Assembly: GCF_012927445.1 (NCBI RefSeq)
Contig: NZ_JABBPD010000005.1
Span: forward strand, 1 to 64,000
From: Rhodoferax sp.
GTDB lineage: Bacteria > Pseudomonadota > Gammaproteobacteria > Burkholderiales > Burkholderiaceae_C
Reading direction: 5' to 3'
DNA: 64,000 nucleotides
Part shown: one piece after another, positions 1 through 9,401 of the stretch
Position numbering within the stretch: the first letter of the stretch is position 1
How the letters are laid out: every line of letters begins with the position of its first letter
Program-made: the position numbers and the translations under genes
The notes under the pieces: generated by a model
What the model saw: the letters and a program-made list of their open reading frames with translations, nothing else
The model's database searches: none
Told to the model about the DNA's origin: nothing

Positions 1-50
1 GCGCCGATGATAGTGCGGATTCCCGTGTGAAAGTAGGTCATCGTCAGGCT
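1..50 (+). rRNA. rrf: 5S ribosomal RNA, 3' end (partial)
   Basis: The first 50 bases read as the 3' third of a betaproteobacterial 5S rRNA: a GTGTGAAAGTAGGTCATCGTC stretch that closes the molecule, followed at once by a strong terminator. The gene starts upstream of the window, so the segment begins just after an rRNA operon. Recognition is by memory of the conserved 5S 3' region; the exact 3' end is uncertain by a few bases. Confidence 0.85.
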
Positions 51-60
51 ATTAAACCGG

Positions 61-93
61 AAACGCCCAGTCTAACGACTGGGCGTTTTTTTT
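61..93 (+). terminator. Rho-independent terminator of the rRNA operon
   Basis: A perfect 12-bp stem (AAACGCCCAGTC, 61-72, with GACTGGGCGTTT, 77-88) closes on a TAAC loop and runs into a T-tract to 93. It lies 11 bases after the 5S rRNA and would end the rRNA transcript. Bases 94-367 hold no gene or clear signal. Confidence 0.9.
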
Positions 94-367
94 CGTCTGA
101 ATAACTAGCATTCTGAACCTGCGTGTGCTGGACGATAAGCGCACGGCCTACACACGTTGACGCTGTGGGTGCTGCGATGAATTGTCGTAAACCACCTCAA
201 ACCAATTCAATTCAAAATTGGCCTAGCCTTTGTAAGATGATCTTTGCTTTGGGTTGGCTGCTCTAGGGAAAACCCGTATAGTTCAACCCATGTTTGAAAC
301 AAAGGCTTTAGTCAAGGAACCGTTGCAAGTTGAAAGGGCGCCATTACGCTCAGATACAGAGGATTTC

Positions 368-1021
368 ATGTCGCCATTTGAATCTAGAAAATCGTCTGTG
401 CTGGTGCCCATTCGCTCGCTTGGATCCAATCATCGCGTGCGTATCGCCCGTCATTTGCTGGCGCTTGATCCGCCTGACCGTTATTTGCGCTTTGGATTTT
501 CCGCCAATGACGAGCAAATTCAACGTTATGTGGACAGCCTGAACTTTGAACGTGATGAGATTTTCGGTATTTATAACCGGCGTCTTGACTTGATTGCCAT
601 GGCTCATCTGGCATTCTCCGCCGATAGCAACCTGGACGCTTGTGCTGAGTTTGGTGTTTCTGTTTTGAAGTCGGCCCGTGGCCGTGGTTATGGCGCCCGC
701 CTGTTTGATCGGGCGGCCATGCATTCCCGTAACGATGGCGTTAGTCGAATGTTCATTCACGCGCTGAGCGAAAATTCCGCCATGCTCAAAATCGCCCGCA
801 ATGCCGGTGCGGTGGTTGAGCGGGATGGTTCTGAATCCGAGGCCCATTTGCTGCTGTTGCCCGCCACCCTTGACACCCGTTTGACGGAAATGCTTCAAGA
901 GCAGTTGGCCCAGACCGATTACCGCATCAAGGTGCAGATCAAGCAGTTCTGGGACGTTCTGGCCGGGGTGCAGGCGCTTCGCCGGGGTGTGCAGGACGCA
1001 CAACAAATCACCCCAAAGTAA
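368..1021 (+). CDS. GNAT-family N-acetyltransferase
   Basis: This 217-residue protein has the GNAT acetyl-CoA-binding motif A around residues 90-105 (ARGRGYGARLFDRA), followed by a helix and the 'ENSAMLKIARNAGA' segment typical of the fold. The substrate cannot be read from the sequence. The frame stays open upstream to a TTG at 254 and an ATG at 290. I chose ATG 368 because AGAGG lies five bases ahead of it and the GNAT core begins soon after. It stands alone between the rRNA operon and corC. Confidence 0.75.
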   Translation: MSPFESRKSSVLVPIRSLGSNHRVRIARHLLALDPPDRYLRFGFSANDEQIQRYVDSLNFERDEIFGIYNRRLDLIAMAHLAFSADSNLDACAEFGVSVLKSARGRGYGARLFDRAAMHSRNDGVSRMFIHALSENSAMLKIARNAGAVVERDGSESEAHLLLLPATLDTRLTEMLQEQLAQTDYRIKVQIKQFWDVLAGVQALRRGVQDAQQITPK

Positions 1022-1108
1022 GGCAGAACCAGACCCTGATACAAAGGGGTCGCGGTAATCCGCTATCCTAGAGGGTCGTAAACAACTGCATGTCCTGCTC
1101 CCCCGTCT

Positions 1109-1978
1109 GTGTCAGACCCCCATTTCCCGAGAATTCCCGATAGGGAAGACAAGCGTACTTTCCTGCAAAAACTGGCCGAGTTCATCCACCCGGGACCGGA
1201 CTCTACCGCCGAGTTGATCGAAACGTTGGCGGAAGCTGAAGAAAACAACATCATTGGGGCTGAATCGCGGGCGATGCTCGAAGGCGTGCTGCGCATGGCC
1301 GATATGACGGCCGGTGATGTGATGGTACCCGCGACTCAAATGGACATCATCAACATTAACGAGCCGTACGATGCGCTGCTACACGGGGTGATTGACACAG
1401 CGCACTCCCGTTTCCCGGTGTATGAGACCGACCGCGAAAACATCATTGGCATCTTGATGGCCAAGGATTTGCTCAAACTCCAGCGCGCCCCGGAACTCAA
1501 TATCCGGGCGTTGTTGCGCCCCGTCGTATTTGTGCCAGAAAGCAAGCGGCTGAATGATCTGTTGCGCGAATTCCAGGGCAACCGCAATCACCAGGCAATC
1601 GTGATCGATGAGTTTGGCCGGGTCGCCGGTCTTATTACCATTGAGGATGTGCTGGAGCAAATCGTCGGCGAGATCGAAGATGAGTTCGATATTGCCGAAG
1701 ATGAAGGCGATATTTTTGGTCTGGCGGACCGCACCTACCGCGTCAGCGGCGACACCACCATCGAGCGCGTCGATGACGCCTTTGGTGTCAAGCTGACCAG
1801 TACCGACCCGGAAGACGAGTTTGACACCATTGGCGGCTTGATTGCCCATGAAATGGGCCATGTGCCCAAGCGCGGTGAGCGCTACACCCTGGCTGGGCTG
1901 GATTTCGTGGTGTTGCACACCCGCGGCGGTGCCGTCAAATGGTTCAAGGTGTCGCCGGTAGTTGATGAAGCCACTTAG
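1109..1978 (+). CDS. corC: CorC/HlyC-type CBS-domain protein, magnesium and cobalt efflux family
   Basis: The protein has 289 residues. Two CBS domains span roughly residues 65-185 (TAGDVMVPATQMDII, then HQAIVIDEFGRVAGLITIED), and a C-terminal CorC_HlyC domain covers about 200-285. There is no membrane segment, as in the short CorC/YbeX form. The family is linked to divalent-cation efflux, and YbeX-type genes precede lnt in many proteobacteria, as here. The start is a GTG at 1109, which sits inside a GTCAGACCCC motif that recurs elsewhere in the window. Its 3' end overlaps lnt by 14 bases, so the two are probably co-translated. Confidence 0.9.
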   Translation: MSDPHFPRIPDREDKRTFLQKLAEFIHPGPDSTAELIETLAEAEENNIIGAESRAMLEGVLRMADMTAGDVMVPATQMDIININEPYDALLHGVIDTAHSRFPVYETDRENIIGILMAKDLLKLQRAPELNIRALLRPVVFVPESKRLNDLLREFQGNRNHQAIVIDEFGRVAGLITIEDVLEQIVGEIEDEFDIAEDEGDIFGLADRTYRVSGDTTIERVDDAFGVKLTSTDPEDEFDTIGGLIAHEMGHVPKRGERYTLAGLDFVVLHTRGGAVKWFKVSPVVDEAT

Positions 1979-3593
1979 AACGAAACGCAGGTGGCCCATC
2001 CTGTCGGCTCATGTGACAGGGTGGCAAGTGGCAATCGCTTTGCTCGCTGGCGGCGCCCAGGCGGCCAGCTTGGCTTGGCCCTTGGTCCTGCCGACATTCC
2101 CTTTTCACCTGCTGGGCTTGCGCTATGGCCAGCCTGTTTGGTGGCTGCAGTGGTTGGCCCTGGGCTTGCTGGCATGGTTGCTGGTGGGTGGCCGCCGGCA
2201 GGAAGCCGGTAATTGGCGACCGGCCGCGCTGTTGGGCTGGTTGTTTGGCACCGCCTGGCTGACCGGCACCTTTGGCTGGACCTTTGTCGCCATGCACACG
2301 TACGGCGGCTTGCCGTTCATGCTGGCGGCGCTGGCGGTGCTGGCCCTGGCCGGTCTGCTGGCTATGTTCTATGCCGCTGCGTGTGGGCTATTTGTGGTGC
2401 TAGCCCCCGTCAATCGGGCGTGGGCAGCTATTGTTTTTGCAGCGCTTTGGTTGTTGGCCGAATTGGCGCGCGGCACTTGGTTGACCGGTTTTGGCTGGGG
2501 CGCCACCGGCTATGCGCATGTGGACGGACCGCTGGCGGGCTTTGCCCCCTGGTTGGGCGTGTTTGGGTTGTGTGCCATCACCGCCTGGCTGGCCATGACC
2601 CTGGCGCAAGCCGGACTGGCGCGCTCCTGGCGCCCGCGCGCGGCCAGCCTGATTGCTGTGCTGGTGGTGCTGGCCTTGCCGCTGGGTTACCGGCTGCTCG
2701 TGCCGGACTTGTCGACGTCAACGGGGCGCTTGGGCCTGACCCTCCTGCAGGGCAACATTCCCCAGGATGAGAAGTTTGAAGTCGGCAGCGGTGTGCCGCT
2801 GGCCCTGCAGTGGTACGCCGAGCAACTGCAAAACAGTCGCACCTCGCTGGTGATCGCGCCGGAAACGGCGATACCGGTGTTGCCGCAGCAGCTGCCGCCC
2901 GCTTATTGGGATGCACTGCAGCAACGGTTCGCCACGGGCCCGCAGGCGGCGCTGATTGGTACGCCCTTGGGCAACTACCAGCAGGGCTATACCAACTCGG
3001 TGGTGGGGCTGAAACCCGGCCTGGCGCTGCCTTGGCAATACGACAAGCAGCATCTGGTGCCGTTTGGTGAATTCATCCCGCCGTTTTTCAAATGGTTCAC
3101 CGCAATGATGAACATTCCGCTGGGGGACTTCAATCGTGGCGCGTTCATGCAGGCGCCCTTTGACTGGCAAGGACAGCGGCTAGCCCCTAATATTTGCTAC
3201 GAAGATCTGTTCGGCGAAGAACTGGCGCCGCAATTTAGCAACCCGGCACACACCCCCACTATCTTCGTCAACGTCAGCAACCTGGCCTGGTTCGGCCGTA
3301 GCATGGCGATGGACCAGCACCTGCAGATTGCACGCATGCGCACGCTCGAGTTCGCGCGGCCTTTCGTGCTGGCCACCAACACCGGTTTGAGTGCCATCGT
3401 GGACCATCAAGGTCGCGTGGTCAGCACCATTGCCCGCGACACCCGGGCGGTGTTGGTGGGCGAGGTGGAGGGGCGCGCCGGGGTGACGCCTTATGCGGGG
3501 TGGGTGGCCCGTTTCGGGCTGTGGCCATTCTGGCTGCTGGCGCTCGGCATCGTCTGGCTGGCGCTGCGTCGCCACCGCTTGCGAAAACTCTAA
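1965..3593 (+). CDS. lnt: Apolipoprotein N-acyltransferase
   Basis: Lnt adds the third acyl chain to lipoproteins in the inner membrane. The 542-residue product has an N-terminal block of membrane helices (about residues 15-245), then a nitrilase domain with the three expected catalytic residues: Glu in IAPETAIP, Lys in YDKQHLVPFGEF, and Cys in NICYEDLFGEE. One C-terminal helix follows. ATG 1965 lies inside the end of corC. A 48-bp interspersed element (2396-2443) is read in frame and supplies about 16 residues (VLAPVNRAWAAIVFAA) between two N-terminal helices, far from the active site. Confidence 0.95.
   Translation: MKPLRTKRRWPILSAHVTGWQVAIALLAGGAQAASLAWPLVLPTFPFHLLGLRYGQPVWWLQWLALGLLAWLLVGGRRQEAGNWRPAALLGWLFGTAWLTGTFGWTFVAMHTYGGLPFMLAALAVLALAGLLAMFYAAACGLFVVLAPVNRAWAAIVFAALWLLAELARGTWLTGFGWGATGYAHVDGPLAGFAPWLGVFGLCAITAWLAMTLAQAGLARSWRPRAASLIAVLVVLALPLGYRLLVPDLSTSTGRLGLTLLQGNIPQDEKFEVGSGVPLALQWYAEQLQNSRTSLVIAPETAIPVLPQQLPPAYWDALQQRFATGPQAALIGTPLGNYQQGYTNSVVGLKPGLALPWQYDKQHLVPFGEFIPPFFKWFTAMMNIPLGDFNRGAFMQAPFDWQGQRLAPNICYEDLFGEELAPQFSNPAHTPTIFVNVSNLAWFGRSMAMDQHLQIARMRTLEFARPFVLATNTGLSAIVDHQGRVVSTIARDTRAVLVGEVEGRAGVTPYAGWVARFGLWPFWLLALGIVWLALRRHRLRKL
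2396..2443 (-). repeat. 48-bp interspersed element, copy 1 (inside lnt)
   Basis: Read on the minus strand, this copy has the family landmarks: GCTGC at the start, ATAGCT at positions 13-18, GACGGGGGCTAGC near the end. It is exactly 48 bp and adds 16 codons to lnt without a stop. Confidence 0.8.
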
Positions 3594-3716
3594 TTCGTCG
3601 CCCGGCCGCCGTGTTACGGTGGCAAGCTCGAACCCCCGTAAAATCAATTTTTTACGCACGACCCCGTGTGTATTTCCAAACCCCAGGGCCGTAGCCCGCC
3701 GAAGCCCACTCAAGTC

Positions 3717-4622
3717 ATGTTGACCTTCCAGCAAATTATTTTGAAACTGCAGTCGTACTGGGATGCCCAGGGCTGCGCGTTGTTGCAGCCCTACGACATG
3801 GAAGTCGGCGCCGGCACCTCGCACACCGCTACATTTTTAAGAGCGCTCGGGCCGGAGCCCTGGAAGGCGGCCTACGTGCAGCCGAGCCGGCGCCCGAAAG
3901 ACGGTCGTTATGGCGAAAACCCGAACCGGCTGCAGCACTACTACCAGTACCAGGTGGTGCTGAAACCCGCCCCCAGCAATATTCTGGAGTTGTACCTCGG
4001 CTCGCTCGAAGCGCTCGGCTTTGACTTGAAGAAGAACGACATTCGTTTCGTCGAAGACGATTGGGAAAACCCGACGCTGGGCGCCTGGGGTCTGGGCTGG
4101 GAAGTCTGGCTGAACGGCATGGAAGTCACGCAGTTCACCTATTTCCAGCAGGTCGGCGGCATCGACTGCAAGCCGATCACCGGCGAGATCACCTACGGCC
4201 TGGAGCGCCTCGCCATGTACCTGCAGGGCGTCGACAGCGTCTACAACCTGAAGTGGACCGACACGCTGAGCTATGGCGATGTCTATTTGCAAAACGAAAA
4301 AGAGCAGTCGGCCTACAACTTTGAGCACAGCGACGTGGACTTTTTGTTCACCGCCTTCGCCGCGCATGAAAAGCAGGCCAAAAACCTGATCGAGCAGCAA
4401 CTCGCGTTGCCGGCCTACGAACAAGTGCTGAAGGCCGCGCACAGCTTTAACCTGCTGGACGCCCGTGGCGCCATCAGCGTGACCGAGCGCGCTGCCTACA
4501 TGGGGCGCATCCGCAATGTGTCACGCGCCGTGGCGCAGAGCTATCTGGAAAGCCGGGAACGGCTGGGCTTCCCGATGGCCCCGCCCGAGTGGGTGGCACA
4601 GATGCCAAAGAAGGCTGCATAA
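3717..4622 (+). CDS. glyQ: Glycine--tRNA ligase, alpha subunit
   Basis: GlyQ is the catalytic subunit of the alpha2-beta2 class II glycyl-tRNA synthetase. The 301-residue protein starts [15 protein letters not shown] and carries the family signatures [35 protein letters not shown] and [13 protein letters not shown] 3717 gives the family start; the frame is open upstream but without similarity. glyS follows two bases later, so the subunits are co-transcribed. Confidence 0.97.
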   Translation: MLTFQQIILKLQSYWDAQGCALLQPYDMEVGAGTSHTATFLRALGPEPWKAAYVQPSRRPKDGRYGENPNRLQHYYQYQVVLKPAPSNILELYLGSLEALGFDLKKNDIRFVEDDWENPTLGAWGLGWEVWLNGMEVTQFTYFQQVGGIDCKPITGEITYGLERLAMYLQGVDSVYNLKWTDTLSYGDVYLQNEKEQSAYNFEHSDVDFLFTAFAAHEKQAKNLIEQQLALPAYEQVLKAAHSFNLLDARGAISVTERAAYMGRIRNVSRAVAQSYLESRERLGFPMAPPEWVAQMPKKAA

Positions 4623-4624
4623 AA

Positions 4625-6829
4625 ATGACAACTAAAAATCTTCTCGTTGAATTGTTTGTGGAAGAGTTGCCGCCCAAGGCGCTCAAGAAACTGGGCGAGG
4701 CGTTTGCCAGCCAGTTGGCGGACCAGCTGCGCGCGCAGGGCCTGGCCACCACCGACTCCGTGGTGACGGCCTATGCCTCGCCGCGCCGGCTGGCGGCCCA
4801 CATCAGCCATGTCTGGCTCAAGGCCGCTGACAAGGCGGTGCAGCAAAAGCTCATGCCCGTGAAGGTGGGGCTGGATGCCGACGGCCATGCCACGCCCGCG
4901 CTCATCAAGAAACTGCAAGCGCTGGGCGCCGATGTGTCCGACCCGGCCGCCGCGGTGGCCGCGCTCAAGCGCGCACCCGATGGCAAGGCCGAAGCCCTGT
5001 TTTATGACAGCCTGGTCACTGGCGCCACGCTCGACACCGGCCTGCAAAAAGCGCTGGAAGAAGCGCTTGCCAAGCTGCCGATCCCGAAGGTCATGAGCTA
5101 CCAGCTGGAGACCGATTGCGACTTGCCCGGCTGGAGCAGCGTGCATTTTGTGCGTCCGGCGCACGGCCTGGTTGCGCTGCACGGCAGCACCGTGGTGCCG
5201 GTCAAAGTACTGGGTCTCAAAGCCGGTAACAGCACGCAGGGCCATCGTTTTGAAGCCAAGGTGTCGCCGGTGCTGATCGCTGACGCGGACAGCTATGGCG
5301 CCACGCTGACGAATGATGGCGCGGTGATTGCCTCGTTCGCGGACCGCCGCGCCGAGATCGTGCGCCAGTTGGCCGCTGCGGCGGCCCAGGTCGGCGGTGG
5401 CGTCAAAGCCATTGACGACGAGGCTTTGCTCGACGAAGTGACCGGTTTGGTCGAGCGCCCGAACGTGCTGGTTTGCGCGTTTGAAGAACAGTTTCTCGGC
5501 GTGCCGCAGGAATGCCTGATCCTCACGATGAAGGCCAACCAGAAGTACTTTCCGCTGCTCGATGCGTCCGGCAAACTGACCAACAAGTTTCTCGTCGTCA
5601 GCAACATCAGCCCGGCGGATGCGAGTGCCGTGATTGGCGGCAACGAGCGCGTGGTGCGCCCGCGGCTGGCCGATGCCAAGTTCTTCTTCGATCAGGACCG
5701 CAAGAAAACGCTGGAGTCGCGTGTGGCGGGGTTGGACAAGGTGGTTTATCACAACAAGCTCGGCACGCAGGGGGAAAGGTCAATTCGTGTTGCCTATTTC
5801 GCCCAGACCATTGGCGCTCTCATAGGCGGCGATATATTAGCAACTCAGGCAGATAAAGCAGCTCGGTTGGCTAAAACAGACTTGCTTACTGACATGGTGG
5901 GCGAGTTCCCCGAGCTGCAGGGTGTCATGGGACGTTACTACGCAATTAACGACAAGTTATCGGCTGAAGTTGCTGACGCAATAGAAGACCACTACAAGCC
6001 GCGTTTTGCCGGCGATGAGTTGCCGCGCAACAGCGTGGGTCTGGTGGTAGCGCTGGCTGACAAGCTGGAAACGCTGGTTGGCATGTTCGGCATTGGCAAT
6101 GTGCCGACCGGTGACAAGGATCCGTATGCGTTGCGTCGCCATGCCTTGGGCGTGATCAGGATGCTTATCGAAGCAGATCTGGACTTGAGGTTAGACCAGT
6201 TGCTTGATGAGGTATTGCTTTCTTCCGATGCGCTCGGACTGGGCAACGACCCCCAAAATGTAATGTGGGCAAGACAGCGAGATGACGGCGTAGAGCTTAT
6301 TGAATTGAACCCTGAAACTGGAACCAAATTGATGGGTTTCATCTTCGACCGCCTCGCCGGGTCCCTGCGCGAGCAGGGCTACAGCGCGCAGGAAGTCGAT
6401 GCGGTCGTGTCTCAAAAACCGCAACGTCTGGGCGACGTCCCCAAGCGCCTCGCCGCCGTGCGCGCCTTCGCCGCCTTACCCGAAGCCGCCGCGCTGGCCG
6501 CCGCCAACAAGCGCATCAGCAACATCCTGAAAAAAGCCCAGGACGTCGATGCCCATGTCAGCGAAGTGCTGCTCAAGGAGCCGGCTGAAATCGCCCTGTT
6601 TGCCGCGATGCAGGAGGTGGCACCCAAGGCGAAAGCACAATTCGAGGCCGGCGACTACACCGCCTCGCTGCAGACCCTGGCCGCGCTGCGCGCCCCGGTC
6701 GACTCCTTCTTCGATGGCGTGATGGTCAACGCAGAGGAACTGGACCTGCGCCTGAACCGCCAGGGCCTGCTGAAAAGTCTGCACGACGCCATGAACCGCG
6801 TGGCCGACCTGTCGCGGCTGGCGTCGTGA
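4625..6829 (+). CDS. glyS: Glycine--tRNA ligase, beta subunit
   Basis: The 734-residue beta subunit is needed for tRNA-Gly binding by the GlyQ/GlyS tetramer. It shows the family start (LLVELFVEELPPKALKKLG), the central ECLILTMKANQKYFPLLD region, the HD-like block with DLLTDMVGEFPELQG and YKPRFAGDELPRN, and a C-terminal anticodon-binding-like domain. Two stretches (about 5780-5985 and 6165-6345) are clearly richer in A and T than the flanks and use codons rare in the neighbours (ATA, TTA, AGG). The reading frame is intact throughout. Confidence 0.96.
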   Translation: MTTKNLLVELFVEELPPKALKKLGEAFASQLADQLRAQGLATTDSVVTAYASPRRLAAHISHVWLKAADKAVQQKLMPVKVGLDADGHATPALIKKLQALGADVSDPAAAVAALKRAPDGKAEALFYDSLVTGATLDTGLQKALEEALAKLPIPKVMSYQLETDCDLPGWSSVHFVRPAHGLVALHGSTVVPVKVLGLKAGNSTQGHRFEAKVSPVLIADADSYGATLTNDGAVIASFADRRAEIVRQLAAAAAQVGGGVKAIDDEALLDEVTGLVERPNVLVCAFEEQFLGVPQECLILTMKANQKYFPLLDASGKLTNKFLVVSNISPADASAVIGGNERVVRPRLADAKFFFDQDRKKTLESRVAGLDKVVYHNKLGTQGERSIRVAYFAQTIGALIGGDILATQADKAARLAKTDLLTDMVGEFPELQGVMGRYYAINDKLSAEVADAIEDHYKPRFAGDELPRNSVGLVVALADKLETLVGMFGIGNVPTGDKDPYALRRHALGVIRMLIEADLDLRLDQLLDEVLLSSDALGLGNDPQNVMWARQRDDGVELIELNPETGTKLMGFIFDRLAGSLREQGYSAQEVDAVVSQKPQRLGDVPKRLAAVRAFAALPEAAALAAANKRISNILKKAQDVDAHVSEVLLKEPAEIALFAAMQEVAPKAKAQFEAGDYTASLQTLAALRAPVDSFFDGVMVNAEELDLRLNRQGLLKSLHDAMNRVADLSRLAS

Positions 6830-6842
6830 GCGTGGCCACAGC

Positions 6843-7403
<561 letters not shown>

Positions 7404-7414
7404 GTAGTTGGTTT

Positions 7415-7463
7415 GCTATAAAAATAATAGCTGCTTGCGCAGTATCAACGGGGGCTAGACGCC
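7415..7463 (+). repeat. 48-bp interspersed element, copy 2 (intergenic)
   Basis: This is a near-consensus copy: GCTAT at the start, ATAGCT, then TTGCGCA, then ACGGGGGCTAG. It lies between gmhB and the acyltransferase gene and is one base longer than most copies near its end. Confidence 0.85.
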
Positions 7464-7476
7464 TAAATAACCCTAA

Positions 7477-8211
7477 ATGTCCTTGATTCGATCGATCCTC
7501 CACATGGCGTGGATACTGCTCACCGTCATTCCGTGGGGCCTCACGCTGGTAGTCATTTCCGTGTGGGTGCGCCGCACGCCGCTGTGGTGGTTTGCCGTCA
7601 ACTGGTTCCGGCTGGTTATTTGGGGCAGTCGCGTGATTCTGGGCATTCAGGTGCGCGTCAGCGGGCTGGACCATCTGCCGGTGGGCGCGACCAGTCCCGC
7701 GATTTTGCTGTCCAAACACCAGTCCACGCTGGAAACCCTGTTGCTGCCGACCCTGATGCCGCACCCGCTGGCCTTTGTGTTCAAGCGCGAACTGCTGCGC
7801 ATTCCGTTCTTCGGCTGGTCGATGGCGCGGCTGGACATGATCCACATCAACCGTGAATCGCGTGCCGCCGCCATGAAGCATGTGATTGCGCAAGGCAAGG
7901 CGCGGCTGGCGCAAGGCACCTGGATCATCATGTTCCCCGAAGGCACGCGCATCGCCCGCGGCGAAAAAGGCACTTACCAGACCGCCGGCACCCGGCTGGC
8001 GGTAGAAACCGGCGCCCCGGTGTTCCCGATTGCGGTGTCGTCCGGCAAATGCTGGCCGCGCAAGGGCTTCATCAAGTACCCCGGCGTGGTGGAAGTGTCG
8101 ATTGGCCCGGCCATTCCCAGTGTCGGCCGCGAGCCGAAAGAGCTGATGCGCGAGGTCGAGGCCTGGATCGAGGCCGAAATGCACCGGATTGACCCCGAGG
8201 CCTATCCCTGA
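7477..8211 (+). CDS. plsC: 1-acyl-sn-glycerol-3-phosphate acyltransferase (PlsC family)
   Basis: The enzyme would acylate lysophosphatidate to phosphatidate at the inner membrane. The 244-residue protein begins with a hydrophobic segment (residues 5-55). It then shows the acyltransferase blocks KHQSTLET (the HX4E form of the usual HX4D motif), FKRELLRIPFFGW, FPEGTRIARGE and ETGAPVFPIAV. It sits in the gmhB operon but is separated from gmhB by an interspersed repeat. A role with another lysophospholipid cannot be excluded. Confidence 0.9.
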   Translation: MSLIRSILHMAWILLTVIPWGLTLVVISVWVRRTPLWWFAVNWFRLVIWGSRVILGIQVRVSGLDHLPVGATSPAILLSKHQSTLETLLLPTLMPHPLAFVFKRELLRIPFFGWSMARLDMIHINRESRAAAMKHVIAQGKARLAQGTWIIMFPEGTRIARGEKGTYQTAGTRLAVETGAPVFPIAVSSGKCWPRKGFIKYPGVVEVSIGPAIPSVGREPKELMREVEAWIEAEMHRIDPEAYP

Positions 8212-8221
8212 ACAGGACACC

Positions 8222-9163
8222 ATGCATCCGCTGTTGAAGTTCACTCGCGATCTTTTTGAGTCAAATAAGCCGCTAGCCCCCGTCGTTAGTGCGAAGCCAG
8301 CTATTGAATCAATAGCGAAAATACCACGCCCGCCAGTGCAGCCGTTAGCCGGGCTGGGCCGCGCCGCCACCTTTCACCATCCGCGCGCCAATCGCGAACT
8401 GCAGTTGTGCAACGCCGTGGTGGCGTATGAATTCAAACGCGGTCAGCGCCGCACCATTGGTTTTTCGGTCGGGCCGGAAGGCCTGGTGGTGCGTGCACCC
8501 AAGTGGGTGCCGCTGCACGAGGTGGATGCCGCCCTGCAGAGCAAATCCGACTGGATCATCCGCAAGTTGGGGGAGACGACGGCGCGTCACGCGCGGCTGC
8601 AGGCCCAGCGCATTGAGTGGCGCGATGGCACGCGGATTCCTTTTTTGGGGGCGTCGCTGATGGTGGTGCTGACGCCGCCTTCGGCCGCAGACGCGGCCTT
8701 GAAAAAGCGCCGCGGCTACGCGCCGCGGGGTGTCGCCGAGGCGGTGCTCAGCCCGGTGGCCGATAGCGCCGCCCAGACCCTGCAGCTGGCGCTGCCGCAC
8801 AGCGCGACGCCGGCGCAGATCCGGGATGCCGTGCAGGCCTGGCTGATGCACCAGGCCAGGCAGGTCTTCATCGAGCGGCTGGACCACTTTGCGCCGCAGT
8901 TGCAGGTGCAATGGCGCAAATTGGCCCTCAGCAACGCGGCGACGCGCTGGGGCAGCGCCCGGATTGACGGCTCCATCCGGCTCAACTGGCGCCTGATTCA
9001 TTTCCGGCCGCCCATCCTCGACTATGTCGTGGTGCATGAACTCAGCCACTTGCGCGTGATGGACCACAGCCCGCGTTTCTGGGCCACGGTGCGCGCGGTC
9101 GTGCCCGACTACGCCACGCTGCGCGGCCAACTGAAGGACGAGGCGACGCCACGCTGGGACTAG
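8222..9163 (+). CDS. YgjP-like (DUF45/SprT-like) zinc metallopeptidase
   Basis: This 313-residue protein carries the YgjP/WLM-type zinc site VVHELSHLRVMDHSPRFW near residues 275-292, preceded by SNAATRWGSARIDGSIRLNWRL, both family signatures. Its physiological substrate is unknown. ATG 8222 has AGGAC just upstream and overlaps nothing. A 48-bp interspersed element (8269-8316) is read in frame near residues 16-32, giving KPLAPVVSAKPAIESIA ahead of the conserved domain, so it lengthens the N-terminal tail only. Confidence 0.88.
   Translation: MHPLLKFTRDLFESNKPLAPVVSAKPAIESIAKIPRPPVQPLAGLGRAATFHHPRANRELQLCNAVVAYEFKRGQRRTIGFSVGPEGLVVRAPKWVPLHEVDAALQSKSDWIIRKLGETTARHARLQAQRIEWRDGTRIPFLGASLMVVLTPPSAADAALKKRRGYAPRGVAEAVLSPVADSAAQTLQLALPHSATPAQIRDAVQAWLMHQARQVFIERLDHFAPQLQVQWRKLALSNAATRWGSARIDGSIRLNWRLIHFRPPILDYVVVHELSHLRVMDHSPRFWATVRAVVPDYATLRGQLKDEATPRWD
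8269..8316 (-). repeat. 48-bp interspersed element, copy 3 (inside the YgjP-like gene)
   Basis: On the minus strand it starts GCTATTGATTCAATAGCT, a clean terminal inverted repeat (GCTAT...ATAGC), and ends with ACGGGGGCTAGCGGC. It is exactly 48 bp and in frame with the host gene. Confidence 0.87.
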
Positions 9164-9401
9164 CGGACGCGGCAACCCCAGGCGGCCAGTCTGCCCGGCC
9201 GGCGGCGACCCACGGCGTCGCATCCCCAGCATGGTGCGGAAGCCGCCGGCGTGCGGCCGCATTGGTCCGGCGTCTGGCGCTTGAAAAATTGTTTTACGGA
9301 GGGAACGCGTGCCCATGAACGGGTGGGCGCTGCCGCTGGCGCGCTACTTGCTCTGGTTTGACTGGAGTCAATAAATGCACCAATTCAACCCAGGACCTGC
9401 C

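Noticed and set aside
3178..3210. GGCTAGCCCC in lnt resembling the 48-bp element
   Set aside because: The remaining landmarks are missing and the codons make the conserved active-site segment LAPNICYEDLFGEE, so this is coding coincidence.
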